The position numbers and the translations under genes were made by a program. Positions 22,801-37,800 of a stretch of 64,000 nt of DNA are shown here, piece after piece. Source of the stretch: Corylus avellana. Its lineage: Eukaryota > Streptophyta > Magnoliopsida > Fagales > Betulaceae. The stretch spans positions 27,398,095 through 27,462,094 of the forward strand of contig NC_081544.1 of the NCBI RefSeq assembly GCF_901000735.1, read 5' to 3'. The notes beneath the pieces were generated by a model that saw nothing but the letters and a program-made list of their open reading frames with translations, was not told the DNA's origin and did not search any database. How positions within the stretch are numbered: position 1 is the first letter of the stretch; every line of letters begins with the position of its first letter.

Positions 22801-25800
22801 TTTCCTCCATGTGGTGTTGATGACATGACGAGGCTGGCTTATCTGCATGAACCAGGGGTTCTGCAGAATTTAAGATGTCGCTATGATATAAATGAAATAT
22901 ATGTGAGTATTAATCATAAGTTTCATGTTCCCACTCTTCTCCTCCTGCTTTTATTGTGGCTATATTCATGTTGAAATGGATGGTTCTTTATTGAGATCAA
23001 CTGCTTCAAGTTGTTTCCATAATAATGCATTCCTTGGTCATCTTTATATGTGTCTAAGAAGTGTGGTTGTGTATACTTATTTGTTGTTCACATCATATGT
23101 GTCAACTTATTTTTTCCCAATCTGATTTTCAGAATTATATCTCTGGCAGTTCAAGTGTGGAAAGCTAAACTTTCTGGTGGTGTTTGCAGACTTACACAGG
23201 AAACATATTGATAGCTGTCAACCCGTTTCGAAGGCTACCTCATTTATATGATAAGCATATGATGGAACAGTATAAAGGGGTGGCTATAGGTGAGCTGAGC
23301 CCACATCCTTTTGCTATTGCGGATGCTGCGTACAGGTATCTGTCCTATACTGGTGTCAAAAATTGTTGAAGTTCTTGATGATATTTAATGTGCCTAAAAA
23401 AATAAAATAATTGTAAATGCAGATTGATGATGAATGAGGGAATAAGCCAGTCAATTTTGGTTAGTGGGGAAAGTGGAGCTGGTAAAACAGAAAGTACAAA
23501 AATGCTTATGCGTTATCTTGCCTATATGGGAGGCAAAGCTGCAGCTGAGGGTCGACGGTCTGTGGAGCAGCAAGTTCTAGAGGTAAAAAAAGTATTTACT
23601 TATCCAAATAGGTGTGTCAAAGGTGATACTTCTGATGTTGCTTTCTGGGGTGTCATGACTCTTCCTTTGAAAGGGGATCTTTGAGTGATAAATTCTAGTA
23701 TGTTTTCTGTTTTTCTTCTTTTTTATTTGGCAGTCCAACCCTGTTCTAGAAGCATTTGGTAATGCAAAGACGGTCAGAAACAATAATTCAAGGTGGGAAA
23801 TCCATTGCTCAAGTCATTCATACTTTTTTTGTTCCTTCTACTTTTATGATCTGTTATATCGTCTATTTGATTGGTTAAATTCTGCCCTAAATGAAGTGTA
23901 ACACATTTGCAGTCGATTTGGTAAGTTCGTGGAGATTCAGTTCGACCAAAGAGGCAAAATTTCTGGAGCTGCCATCAGAACATATTTACTAGAACGATCT
24001 CGTGTTTGTCAAGTGTCTGATCCTGAACGAAATTATCATTGCTTTTATATGCTTTGTGCTGCACCACCAGAGGTAAATTGGTCTCTTGCATGTGTATGGA
24101 ATTCTGTTTGTGGAGAAATTAAAGTCTGCTGCCATGCTCTGGTATTGGATGTTGTAGAACAAATTCTTCTTTGAGTGAAACTTTTTATTCAGGTTAAAAC
24201 CAAAACAATGATCAATGTGCTAACTCATGAAGAGTCCCCAAACCACAGTAATATTTAACTCACGAACTTTCTTGGGCAATCAGTCAGAGACAGATGTAAT
24301 CAGTCAGACAGATTTGTCGAAGCGATCAGAAAAAGATCATCTTGAGTATCTTCTAGAGGGATTTCTTATTTGAGGAGCACTAAATTGCTCCCAAGTCATT
24401 CTACTATTCTAGGCATGTAAGATATCCCATGTTTCGAGATAGTGTCATAATCTTTTCTGATACCAAAACTGCTATATATAGGACAGCCGTTTAATTTGGA
24501 TATTAGTTTTTCTCAATATAGGTGAGCTACAAGGTTTTAGATTTTCAAGTTTGTTGATTGGAAGGCTAGCTTAAGGATTAAGGAATGTTTGGAATTGAAT
24601 AATATAAGAAAAATAAGCATCAAAGGTGTCGTTTGGGGGTTGTGAACAGTTCCCGTGAATAGTAACTTGATCTTTTCTGGGTTTCTTTTGCTAATTTATT
24701 GTGGCTATGTTGGGGTTTATGAAATAGGTTTACTGGGAGAAACTATGCTTGATAAAGGTTCAGACGAGTTCTGGTTGTTGATTAAATTGAAGGAAAAATG
24801 AGAAGAGCAAGTTGAAAGAAGATATACGAAACCTCTGAATCTCACCAAAGTCTTTTAGGAGTCATCTAGAAAATTTTCATGGAGTCTCATTATTAAAAGG
24901 AGAGCAAACACGCTGAAACTTCGTTATAAACATTTCCCTCATTTGTAAGAGTTACATCAATATTTATAGACTTCTTGTGCTCCTGACCCTAGTAGGATTT
25001 AAGACTAGTACAGGAAGTTCTAGAACCAAGCTTAAAACTACGAATAACCTATGGAGCTCTTGTATTATGCCTAACTAATCTTAATCAATATTCTTTAGTT
25101 CTAAGCTTGCTTTTCCTTTTTTTGTTTTTTGTTTTTTTTTTGAGCTTCTTGTGTCCTGCATTGGTTGCTCATCTATCTGATATTTTGAGTTCAGGAGCAC
25201 TTCTGAAGGCCCTCTAGGTCTTCTTATTTGTTTGTGTTATAAATTTCCTTCAGAGGTTGCATTGCTCATGTCAAGCCTTTTTAATCCCCCCGAGTGCGAG
25301 TTTTAGTCTCATTAGAATATGCTCCCCTAACAGACCTGAGAAATGATAAAAGGCTATTTTATCACCCTTTGATTGACCAAGCATCCTTGTTATCAGTATA
25401 AATTTGTAGTTTGCTTATTGAACATTCATCAAATGAAGGGTTATCTAATTCTCAAGAGGCTGGGAAATGGAAAAAGTGAAATATGTGGTATAGCTATAAA
25501 ATTTCTGAATTCTTGTAGATTTTCTTAGCGCCACAATTCATGCTATAATTTGTTCTCTGTTGGATTGGTTGAACCCTAAGTTTGATTCCATTTCCTACAT
25601 AGAAAAAGAGTTTCTGTGGTGGCATTTACAGCTTTTGTTATTAGAAACTATGACGCACTAACTTTAAATTTTATGTCAAGTTGGTTACCTGCTTAGTTTC
25701 TGTTTAACTCTAAATGAAATAATCAAAATTAATTGAATTTCTCACATGTTTCATTGTGTCTCTGCTATCAGGATGTTGAGAGGTACAAATTGGGCAACCC

Positions 25801-28800
25801 AAGAACATTCCATTATCTAAATCAATCAAATTGCTATGAGCTGGATGGAGTGGATGATTCTAAGGAGTACCTTGCAACTAGAAAAGCTATGGATGTTGTT
25901 GGGATCGGTTCTGATGAGCAGGTACTATTTCTTATTAGTTTTTTAACAGGAAATATTTATATGAGAAACTCTACTAGAATTTCTTGTTCTCAGGATGCAA
26001 TATTCCGAGTTTTAGCTGCAATACTCCATTTGGGCAACGTTGAGTTTGCAAAGGGGAAAGAAATAGATTCTTCTGAACCCAAAGATGATAAATCTTGGTT
26101 CCATCTCAAAACAGCAGCTGAACTTTTCATGTATGTGATTCTTCATCACTAGTGGCAATGAAGTTATTGGTAATTTCTTAGGGGATAATTGTTTACAGTA
26201 ATGTCTGGAATGTGAAATGCTAATCCATAATCTGCATTTTTTGTTTAGGTGTGATGAGAAGTCTCTTGAAGACTCATTATGCAAACGTGTGATTGTGACG
26301 CGTGATGAGAACATAACAAAATGGATTGATCCAGAGTCTGCAGCACTCAGTAGAGATGCTTTGGCAAAAATTGTTTATTCAAGGTTATTTGATTGGTAGG
26401 TTGCAATATACTTCATAGCTCCATCATGAATGATCTATTCTGTCCGTTAGTATATCTTCCTTCTTTCTTTTTGATTAAATGTTTTGAGCACTTGTTGACC
26501 CAGGCTCGTGAACAAGATTAATAATTCTATTGGTCAAGATCCTGATTCAAAAAACTTGATTGGGGTTCTCGATATTTACGGATTTGAGAGTTTCAAGACA
26601 AACAGGTGCTTAACCGGTACGCTTTTATTTTTGTTATTCATGGAGGTTAATTTGTTGCAAAGCAACAGCTGGGAATCCCAGTGATGATCTGATGGGGATG
26701 CCTAACTAGGATAGTTAAACTTTGTGGCCTTGATGACATTTGTATGTTAATTTGGTGACTCATCATATTTCTTGTTCATTTAAACAACCACTATATGTGT
26801 GGTATTTGTTTGGACGGTGGCTAATGACATGGATATGTTAATTATGAATGATTTGTTTATGTTTTGTTGTATAGATATGTAGTTACAGTTTTATGATTTG
26901 ATGTTTGTCATATTTTGAGTTTGGCAGTGTGTAAATGTTAATTGGCTCTGTGCAGCTTTGAGCAATTTTGTATCAATTTGACGAATGAAAAACTGCAGCA
27001 ACATTTCAACCAGGTTTGAGGATGAAACATATGCCAAGTGTTCTTTTGTATTCCTGGATCTCCTTAGTTGCTTCTAACTTAATTTAACATCAATTTGTGT
27101 TTTACAGCATATTTTCAAGATGGAGCAAGAGGAGTATACAAAAGAAGAAATCGACTGGAGTTATATAGAGTTCATTGACAACCAGGATGTTCTTGATCTC
27201 ATTGAAAAGGTATGTTAGTTTCTCCGCTGCCATAAATTTTGCTTCAGCTTGCCATCCAATGTTGAAATATATTGGATTCTTTATGATTTAGGTTTTTTAG
27301 GTGTATCATTTTGTTATAATAGCAGTGTATTTGCTGCAGTTGTGTGTTTGATGAAAGGTATAGCCCAAGTTTTAATGGTTTTGAGCTCTAATGCTATGAG
27401 TTTAACCTTTGGCTTTTGAGATTGTCTCTTGGTTTGATATCGGCTTCCGGACTCTTTTATTTTTTCAGATTTTAGGTTTTAGCTCTTTAGGGTCCTTTTG
27501 TGTATCTTGCGCATACTTGAGCTGTACGCTCTGTCCTTCATGATGAAACTTGTACTTATCATCTGTATGATATTTCTTTGGTGACAAAGTTGTTTCCTAC
27601 TTTCTTTCCTTCTTCAAAATCTTCCCTTATGGTTTACTTAATTATTTATTTTTGGGATAAATGCTAAATTGGTCATTGTGGTTTGGGGTTGTGACAAATA
27701 GCTCACCAGGGTTTAAAAAGTGACCTAATACTCTATAGGGTAAGCAAAAAAAAAATAAAAATTCATGCCATTAGAAAAGTTAATAAAATCTGTTAATGTC
27801 CCACATCAATACCAATCATATTGTGACATGGGTTACTTATAATATAATAAATATAAAATATACATATAAAAAAAGAACAAGAAAAAAAGAAGAGAAAACA
27901 AAGGGGGTGGTTGAGAAGCCTTCTTTGCAGCTCCAGCAATGACAGGTTGCAAAAAAGTGGTGGGCAGGCCAGCTCTCTCTTGAACCATTGCTTTATCATA
28001 CGAAGAAGTATGGTCCCAATATAGGAAAAGTGAACAACAACCAGAAACAAAACTCAATGATGCTTAGAAAGAAAAAAAAAATGGAAAAAGAGACTTTAAA
28101 AGCAAATGGGGGTGGGGGGAGCTGGTTTGAGCCAGAAGAAGAACAGAGTTGCAGATTTCAACATACACATGGTTTGCTGGCAAGTGCACCAATTTGACAA
28201 ATTCCAGCTTCTGCTGCTTGCACAACTTGAGCTGATTTGCTGATCCCATCACCATATCTGTTTTTTTTAATATATTTTATATTTGTTTTTTTAATATATT
28301 TTTATTTTATTATAACTGACACTTGTCACAATGTAACACATAATTGGTGTTAATGTGACACATTAACAGATTCTATCAACTTTTCTAGCGGCATAGACTT
28401 ATTTATTTTTTGCTTACCCGAAAGGTCACTTTTTAAATCCGAGGGAGCTATTTGTTTCTCCAAACCACAGGGATTTAGCATTTTTCCTTTTATTATCTTT
28501 GAGTCTTAGTTACGCCCTCGTCTGCCCAATGATTGAAGGAATTTAAGCTAATGCAGTAGGTGCCAGTACTTGATACTAGCATGCTGCACTTATTTCCAAT
28601 ATCCATGGTTCTCCCCTACGTCCTAGTCTAAAGATTTCCTTTCTATTTTCTTCTTTTTCTTTCCACAAAAAGTTGGACATCTGATGGTTTGAGTTGTTTT
28701 TGTGGAAATGATCATTTTGTATGCTGGAATGTTTAGAGTACCATGTTACTTCCATGTATTTGACTTATGGTGGCTGTCTGGTTGCCTCTGAGTGCACATA

Positions 28801-31800
28801 CATAATACACACACATGCATATATATGGCTGTATATTACTCCAGCCAATAAGGAGTCATATATATATGTGTGTGTGTGTGTGTGTATGTATATATACATG
28901 TGTGTACACACACACACATAACGAGGCTTTATCTTATCACGACTCTATGCTGGCTGAACATTAGTTGCTTTTGTGCAATTTTATCATGCTTGTCCATCTA
29001 GTTTTCTTGTTCTTGGTCTTGTGCCTCTTTTTTTTGCTTGTTTCCCCAGTGGGCGAGTTCAATTCTTTTTCATGGTCAGATTAAGGGGACTTGGGTAGAT
29101 GAATGACATACATATACTTTTGTATTTCAGAAACCTGGTGGCATCATTGCTCTTCTGGATGAGGCTTGGTATGTTATAAGAGATAAAACAGTAATGCAAT
29201 TACTGTTATTCCCTTCTATCTCATTTAGTTATGAAACAATTAATTTATTTGGTCCTTGCAATACTGTTTTTCAACTTGTCCTTTATTATATATATATTTT
29301 TTTGTGGTATCTGATGTAGCCCTTGTTATTCTTTGTAGTATGTTTCCAAGATCAACACATGAGACATTTGCAGAAAAACTCTACCAAACTCTTAAAGACA
29401 ATAAACGCTTTAGCAAGCCAAAGTTGTCACGTAGTGACTTTACCATTTGTCATTATGCTGGTGATGTAAGTATCTGAAATTCATTTGGGCTTGCCCTATA
29501 TATATATATATATATATATAATTTTATTTTTTAATGCGGTAAACTTTTGTTTTAGGTCACTTATCAAACTGAGCTCTTCCTGGATAAGAACAAAGACTAT
29601 GTCATTGCGGAGCATCAAGCACTCCTGAGCTATTCCAAGTGCTCCTTTGTTTCAGGCTTGTTCCCACCTTTAGCTGAAGAATCTTCCAAATCATCAAAGT
29701 TGTCATCAATAGGTTCTCGGTTTAAGGTATGTTTCTATTGTATACATATGTGCAATTCAGTATAAATTCTTCCCATATTGTTTTCAGTCATCATAACCAT
29801 TGTGTATTTTATATAGCAACAATTGCAAGCTTTGCTTGAGATACTGAGTGCCACTGAGCCACACTACATTCGTTGTGTAAAGCCAAATAATCTTCTCAAG
29901 CCAGCCATATTTGAGAATAATAACATCTTACAGCAACTCCGCTGTGGGGTAGGTTTCAATCTTTTCGTCTCATGTATTTTGGCTTACTAGTCTTTTTCCA
30001 CAACCCCCCCCAACATTTACTTGTATTATTGGCTTAACAAATGTCATATTTCAGGGAGTCATGGAGGCAATTAGGATCAGCTGTGCTGGATATCCCACTA
30101 GGAAGACTTTCGATGATTTTTTACGTCGGTTTCGCATCCTGGCACCTGATGTTTTAGATGGAAGGTATTTTTTGGTCGTTTTATTAACTGGAGTTGGCGT
30201 TAAACTCTATAACGATCTAGGAAAAACGTTAGTCATATCTACGCTATCATTTCAAAATGACTATTCAAGTTGCAATTGGAGCTTCCTAAAATTACTTATA
30301 AAGTCCAGTTTTACCTAATAATGAACTAATGTGGTACTTAAGCACCTATGAGGTCCTTTATAGTCCACCTATTCTATGTGGGCAATTCATCTTCTCAATG
30401 TGGGACTAACTCTTTGGGGTGTCACAGATTCTTACTTTACTAACTCTAAATTCTTATTCATTTCAGCTATGATGAGGTTATTGCTTGCAAGAGGCTTCTT
30501 GAGAAGGTGAACCTTAGAGGCTATCAGGTATAAGTTCATAATTTCAGTGCTCTTTGTACTGCTTGAACATTCCAATAATAACAAATTTTGGATTTTCCTT
30601 TTCTGCATGTGGTTTGGGGATTGCCTGTGCAGAAAATGCTTGGCAGACCATCATTGCCTAGGTCTTGTGTTCTTGTTTGCATTATTGTATTGCAACTACA
30701 TGCCACCATTAAAATCTACCATTTTTCTGTATTCATGCTGTTGTGGGCTGCTGTATCTCACATGATCCCATCATATCTAAGTTCACAGAAGTCAGGCTGA
30801 CAATCTTTTGATCCCTTTCTTTTGCAGATTGGCAAGACGAAAGTGTTTCTTAGAGCAGGTCAAATGGCAGAACTAGATGGTTACCGAAGTGAGGTCTTAG
30901 GGAGATCGGCAAGCATCATCCAGCGAAAAATTCGCTCGTTTTTGTGTTGCAAAAGCTTCATCTTATTGCGGCTATCTGCCATACAAATCCAAGCCTTGTG
31001 TAGAGGTACTGTGTGATTCAAGAGAGTATTAACTTTCCAGGTTTAGTTGCCTAACAATGGAGATTTTTGTATGAATTAATAATATGTTTTCTTTGAGCTG
31101 ATGCAGGACAAGTTGCACGCCAGAAGTATGAAAGCTTGAGAAGGGAAGGGGCTTCTTTGAAAATCCAGAGACATTGTCGCATGTATCTTTCTAGGCATGC
31201 TTATAAGAATTTGTGCTCTTCAGCTGTTTGTTTACAGACTGGTATGCGTGGGATGGCTGCTCGTAATGATCTTAGGTTGAGGAAGCGGACAAGAGCTGCA
31301 ATTATTATCCAGGTAAATATCAGCAATTATTATCCAGGTAAATATCAATTTTTATTCAACCATAGGAGAGTTATCTGAATGTTCTCTACGTTTAGCTTTT
31401 TGTTTTATTTTTATATTTGGAACGATGTCAGCAGGATGCCTATCAATGTTAATTAATTTCTTCTCTTTCTTGTCTCATATGGGGTGCCATTTTTTATATT
31501 CCCCCTGCACTTGGCTTGCACCTTTTTGGCGTTTTCCACATCATTCTATTACGTCGATAAACAAATGAAGTTTATAAATTCTGTAAGCTGCCTAGCCAGG
31601 TTGTGTAATTAGCACTTGGATGAGTGATAGTAGTAAGTTTATCGCATTTGGTCTGGTTAGGGGAAATATCCTGAGTTTGTAAAATTTTTAATAGGGGATG
31701 ATATGAGAGTGTACGGTTCGCATGATGTTTGGTGCAGCGATGTGGCATTAAAACAAGTATTTTCTGATCTGTTTTTAATAGCTGAGAATAAGGACGCATC

Positions 31801-34800
31801 TATTAATTCTTATCTGGGGTATTCAGAAGATGGGGTGAATCTCTCTTTTATGCCTCCTATATCCTAATCTTTTGGGAAAATAAATATTCTAGAACCCCCA
31901 TGTTTTTTCGAATTTTCATTATAGACCTGAGTTTTCAATTTGGCCAATTTATTACCAAGTTCACAAAGATACTAAATCTAAGACTTCTAGTCATTTTACC
32001 TCAAATAAATAACAAAAATGACATGAAAAAGATTATTATACCATTCTCATTAAAAAATTTTAAAAAAATATAAAAAGAAAAAATGGGTCCAGGGCGGCCA
32101 TGAGACACCCAATTGGGGGGTGGCTGCGAGCCACCCCACGACCACGCTATCCTCAATAAAAATTTAAAAAACAAAAAAGAAAAAAAAAAAAAAAGGTTTG
32201 GGTGGTTGTGAGCCACACCTCATTTGCCTTTGTTGTTTTTTGTTTTCTTTTTTTTAAAAAAAATTGGCCAATTTTTTTTTTTAATTTTACTTTTTTAAAA
32301 AAAATTGGCCAATTTTTTTTTTTTTAATTTTACTTTTAAAATTTTAATGAGAAGGGTGTAAAATTCTTATCACGTTAATTTTGTTATTTATCTGAGGAAA
32401 AAAAAAAAGGCTAGAGGTTTTAGAAAATCTTTGTAGACTTGTGTATTAAATTTACCAAATTGAAAACTCAAGTCGAAAATGCAAACTTCGAAAAAGTATT
32501 TGGACGGGGGGGGGGGTTGTTGGAATATTTTCCCTAATCCCTTAGTGTGTCTAGCAGTTGAAGGCTGTCTTGGAAGTCTTAATGAAATGAAAATTTTGAC
32601 GTTCATTTTTTGTTGAGGTAGCTAAGAGGGTCCAATTTGGGGCAGTTTCCTTCGAAGAGTATTCAATGTAGCAAAGTTCATAGGAAAGCCCTTTACATTT
32701 ATTTATTTTCTTTGGAAAACTATTTATATGAAGATTTTAGCATGTGGCACGTGTAAATCAAGTGGAGAGTGAATTGACCATCTATTTCTTCATTGCTTGG
32801 CTTGTGAATTGTGGTCTTTTGTCTTCTTATTATTTGGGGTTCAATTCATGATGCCCAAGAAAGTAGTTAAGTGTACTTCAGTTGGAAGACGACATGGTAG
32901 TAGTTTGGTATGCACTTTTTACCCGATATGGACTATATGGAGAAAGTAGAATAATCAAACTTTTAATGTTGAATGATTTACACTAGAGCTTAAATCTTTG
33001 GTTTTGAGATCATTGTACATGAGATTTCTTTAGTCCTTTTTCGAACTTGTAGATGTTTTGATAGTTTTGAGTTAATCTTTTGCATATCCTCGTACATAAG
33101 GGCTTTTATTCATTGGAATATTTTCTTTACAAGACCTATGCATGATTGGGAGGTGGAAGTGGTCTTTGTTTTCTTTGAGTTGTATTCTCAAAAAGTAAGG
33201 CAAGGAGGCGAGGATAAAATTTGTTAAGAGTCCTAAAAAGAAAATTGTTTGAAGTTAATTCTTACTATCATGTGTTATATATTCCGGTAAGTTCCCTCTT
33301 TTTTGGAAGAGTATTTGGAAAGTTAAGGCTCCCTCTATAGGGACATTCTTTGTGTGGATGGCGGCTTTAGGAAAATTTTTAACTTCGGATAATTTATGAA
33401 AGATGAATGTTATTGTGGTGGTGTGGTGCTGTATGTGTAAGAAATGTGGAGTCTATTGATCACCTTCTTCTTCATTATGAGGTTGCAACAGAATTGTAGA
33501 GTGCGCTTTTCCAATTGTTTGGTGTTGTATGGGTTATGTCTCGAAGGGTGAGTGAGTTGTTGGTGAGTTGGAGGGGACAATTAAAAAACCATAATTCTTT
33601 GAAAATGTGGAGGTTGGCTCCTTTGTGCTTAATATAGTGTCTTGGGAGAGTGGATCGTGAGATTGCAATGTTAGAGCTGAAGAGATGATGTTACAATCCC
33701 TTTATACATGGAGAATAGCATTGAATAGTTTGCCTATTTCTAATTTTTTTGAGTTTTTGGAATTTGTTCTTCTTTTTCTATATTTTAGGAGTTCTTTTGT
33801 ATACTTCCTGTATGCTAGGGTTGTGTCCCTCTGCCTTTTTAATGAATTTGCATTACATATTAAAAAAATAAAATCTTATACCTATCAAACTAAGTATTAT
33901 AGAGAAAGGAAGGAACCCACAATTATCGCTGGGGTTTCATATGAAATGAAAGGAAATATTCCATATTTTTGTTTTGTAGGGAAGTGTTAGATGTGCGATC
34001 TTCAAATTATTCATGTAATGATTGCAATTCATGCCCTATTCTCTTTTGGTGGGGGCACAATTCAAGATTCACTCTTTAAATACTATGATTATAGCCATTT
34101 TAATATCTTTGTTTTTGACATGTACTGGCAGTAACAGTGTAATCACATATAAAAAAATTTATCGGCAAAAGTAGCTTTATTTCACCTTTACATCTGGTGT
34201 GATCCACCTCTTTTAAAAAGTTCTACTTTTTCGGTTGAGTAGCATTCTTGACCGTGCTGAGGCATTTATTTTTTCTACCCTGGTTAACTGAGAGATCCAT
34301 TACATTGCATTGGGGCTTTTATCCAAGGACACAAGTATACAAGAAAAACCTTTAAATTAAAAAGAAAAAATAAAATAATATATACTAATTCCCAAAGCTC
34401 AAAACATCCAAGAATTCAGAGAAGCCTAAATGCTAGGAAAAAAAGTGGAAAAACTGAAGCGCTGAGTCATTTGTTATGCCGTTTACAATTGTATGACATG
34501 GTTTGAGTCTTCTCCTGTCTTTTAGGTATATTATGCTCCCTGATTCTATGTGAGTTCATGTCTATCACAGAGTCAATGCCGAAGATACTTGACCCGACTT
34601 CATTATTTAAGGATAAAGAAAGCAGCAATTGCCTCACAATGTGCCTGGAGAGCAAGGGTTGCACGTAGAGAATTACGGACGCTTAAAATGGTGACGAACT
34701 TTTTCTTTGTTTCCTTGTTTGGTGAGAGCATGCTTGTTATTTAATATTTTCAAAACTCTTCTCACTAGGTGATGTTTTCTAAGGTATTTGTGTCGATATG

Positions 34801-37800
34801 CTATTTACCATTAAAAAGGAAAAATCTTGACAAGTTTATATATTGTAATTGGTCTGGAATGACAAGTTTGTATTTTTAAAACTCAGTTACTCTGGTGCCT
34901 TGTGCTCGCCTTGCATTCGGTGGTCATATGTGGAAAACATCTTTTTATTCTAAATGTCTGTCCACAGGCTGCTAAGGAAACTGGTGCTCTCCAAGCTGCC
35001 AAAAATAAGCTGGAAAAGCAAGTTGAAGAGCTGACCTGGCGTCTGCAGCTGGAGAAAAGAATGAGGGTAATAATTTTCTTTATTAGATCAATCCACAATA
35101 TTTTAATTTTAGCTGTCAATGACAAGCAACTGGAGAATTTATTTGGATACTAGCTTTTGGTTTTGCTGTGAATGTGTTTTTTTTTCCTGCTCAATGCTTT
35201 GGCTTCCCTTTCAATTTTAAGTGTCAATGGATTCAATTTAATGTAGAATTTATTCTTCTTTGTCAATGATAAGTTGCTTATATGGTCAAAAGATGCTGTA
35301 AACCAAATTGTGAAGTGATGACTTTAACATGGTGTCCTTGTTGTCTGCAAGGTCCTTGGTTCACTTTTTGGCTATCCCCATTCTGTTAATTCTGTTCTGC
35401 ATGTGCAATGTCATTGGGATTGGGGTGTGGTGGGGGGGTGTTGGAACTTAAAGCTTTTGAGATTGATGGTCTCCCAATAACACGTTAATACCGTAAGAGA
35501 TCTTTATCAATAATATTGATGTGCGCTTTCTTAATTAATTCCAATTACTTCTAAAAAAATAAAAAATATTGATGTACCACTGAAGCTTTTCGGATGCATC
35601 CTCTAACCTTCATAAGTGTGAAAAGGGGTGCACTTCTAATATGAACTTAGGCTACTGTCTGTGTTGCATACAAGTTGTATTTGTCAGAAAAACAACATGC
35701 TGGTTTCGGCCTTTTAAAAATGTTTCTAGATTTTGTACATTTTGTTTCTGTCAATACCGACACATTATTTACATAATTTACCTCTCCAAGGGGTTCTCTT
35801 CTACCTCTATTTTTACCTTTTGCTAAAGAAATAGTGTGTCAAATGAAACACAAGGATACTTCGAATGTGGTATTTTTTACACAGCGACTCTGTAAACTCT
35901 AAACTGTATTGTTTTTCTTGTTTCTAATTGATGTATCTATTAATTCAGGCTGATCTTGAAGAATCCAAAACACAGGAAAATAGAAAGTTGCAGTCTGCTT
36001 TAGAAGAGGGACAACTTCAATTTCAAGAAATTAAAGAACTACTTATGAAGGAACTTGAGGCTGCCAAGAAAACTGTTGAACAGGTTCCCGTTGTACATGA
36101 GGTTCCTGTTATTGACCATGAAATGTTCAGTAAGCTTACCGCTGAAAATGAAGAGCTCAAGGTAAGGTTGCAGAAATTCTGGTATGTTTATGTTGCTTCT
36201 GGAAAGACCTTATCTTGCTTCTGGAAAATAACCTTGGATTTTGATTGGAGGCAATGAAATGAGTAATTATGGATGTGGGGGGCGTGTTATAATTTTTCAC
36301 ATTTGATGATATTTTCCTGGCTGTGGCACTTTGTAGGCTCTGGTAAATTCTCTGGAAAAGAAAATTGATGAAACAGAGAGGAAGTACGAAGAAACAAACA
36401 GGGTTAGTGAAGAGCGGTTGAATCAAGCTTTGCAGGCAGAGTCAAAGATAATTGAGTTGAAGACTTCCATGCAAAGGTTCTTTTTATGAGTTTTCTACCT
36501 CTGTCAGTTGGTTTCAAGTGTGAATTATTGAGGAGCTGGATCAATTGGATATTTTCTTGATTGGCTTTGGTTGAGCTATTATGCTATGAATTGTGATTTA
36601 TGGTTAAAAGATTATTTTAATTTTAACGATTGCTTAACTCTTTTCTCAGACTTGAAGAAAGACTTTCTGACATGGAAATTGAGGACCAAATGCTGCGTCA
36701 ACAAGCATTATTAAATTCACCTGTTAGAAAAATGTCAGAACATTTAGCAATTACAAGACCTCTGCAAAATGGTCATCATGTAAGTGACGAAAATAAAGCC
36801 AGTGAGAGTTACTTCTATATACTGTTTAACTATTGTTAGCTACCCTTGTTATATATTCCTGAAGGAGTCTACTTTCTACAGGAACCACAAAGTGCTGCAC
36901 CAGCAAAAAAAATTGGTACAGAGTCTTTGAGGAGATCACAAATAGAAAGGCAGCATGTATGAACCTGATAAAAAAAACTAGTGAATTGTTGATTGCTAAA
37001 TTAATTAATTAGTTTTTAAATTTATTTTTATTGTTGAGATTAAATGGATTAATTCTGATATTGGTGTCTGGTGCAGGAGAGCATAGATGCTCTTATCAAA
37101 TGTGTTACACAAGATCTTGGGTTTAGTGAAGGAAAACCAGTTTGGGCATTTACCATATACAAATGTCTTCTTCACTGGAGGGTATTTGAAGCAGAAAGAA
37201 CTAGTGTATTTGATCGCCTTATTCAGTTGATTGGCTCTGCAATAGAGGTGAGTTGATGTGCATTAGAAAATTGTTGTTCTTTCCTTGGACAAGTAGAGAT
37301 CAAAAGATTATTGAGTGTGGCAAACTGTGGGAGGGTAATCAGGTGAACATTCAACCTAGAAATCTGTTGTTTGGAATGATTCTTGATTGCTAAAATTTTC
37401 AATTTATTAGCTGGAGATATATACTTTCTTCTCTTTCTTTTTCTTTCTTTCAAAAGTTTAAAGAAAGTAGTGAATCAATAAAACAGTGGGGGCTTTAAAA
37501 TGGCCCTGCTGCCCCGTGTAAAAAAAGATGAAAGGGAAAATTACTCTTACTACCTCTAAGGATCGCCTCAATTGTTGTTACATCCCCCCCCCCAAAAAAA
37601 AAAGAAAAAGAAAAAGAAAAAGAAAACTAAAAAAAGTTGCAATGTCCCCCTTAAACTATTTGCTCGTTTCACTTAGCCCCCCTTCATTAAGGTTTTTTCT
37701 TAAATATGACAGAAAATGTGCGTGACCCAAAATGGCCATAATACCCTTGTAAGATTTAAAAAAGAAAAAGGCAGGAGACCCACATGAAGGAGACCCACGG

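Noticed and set aside
28721..28921. Frame with repeated Tyr-Val-Cys-Val
   Set aside because: It translates TG/TA microsatellite sequence inside a myosin intron.
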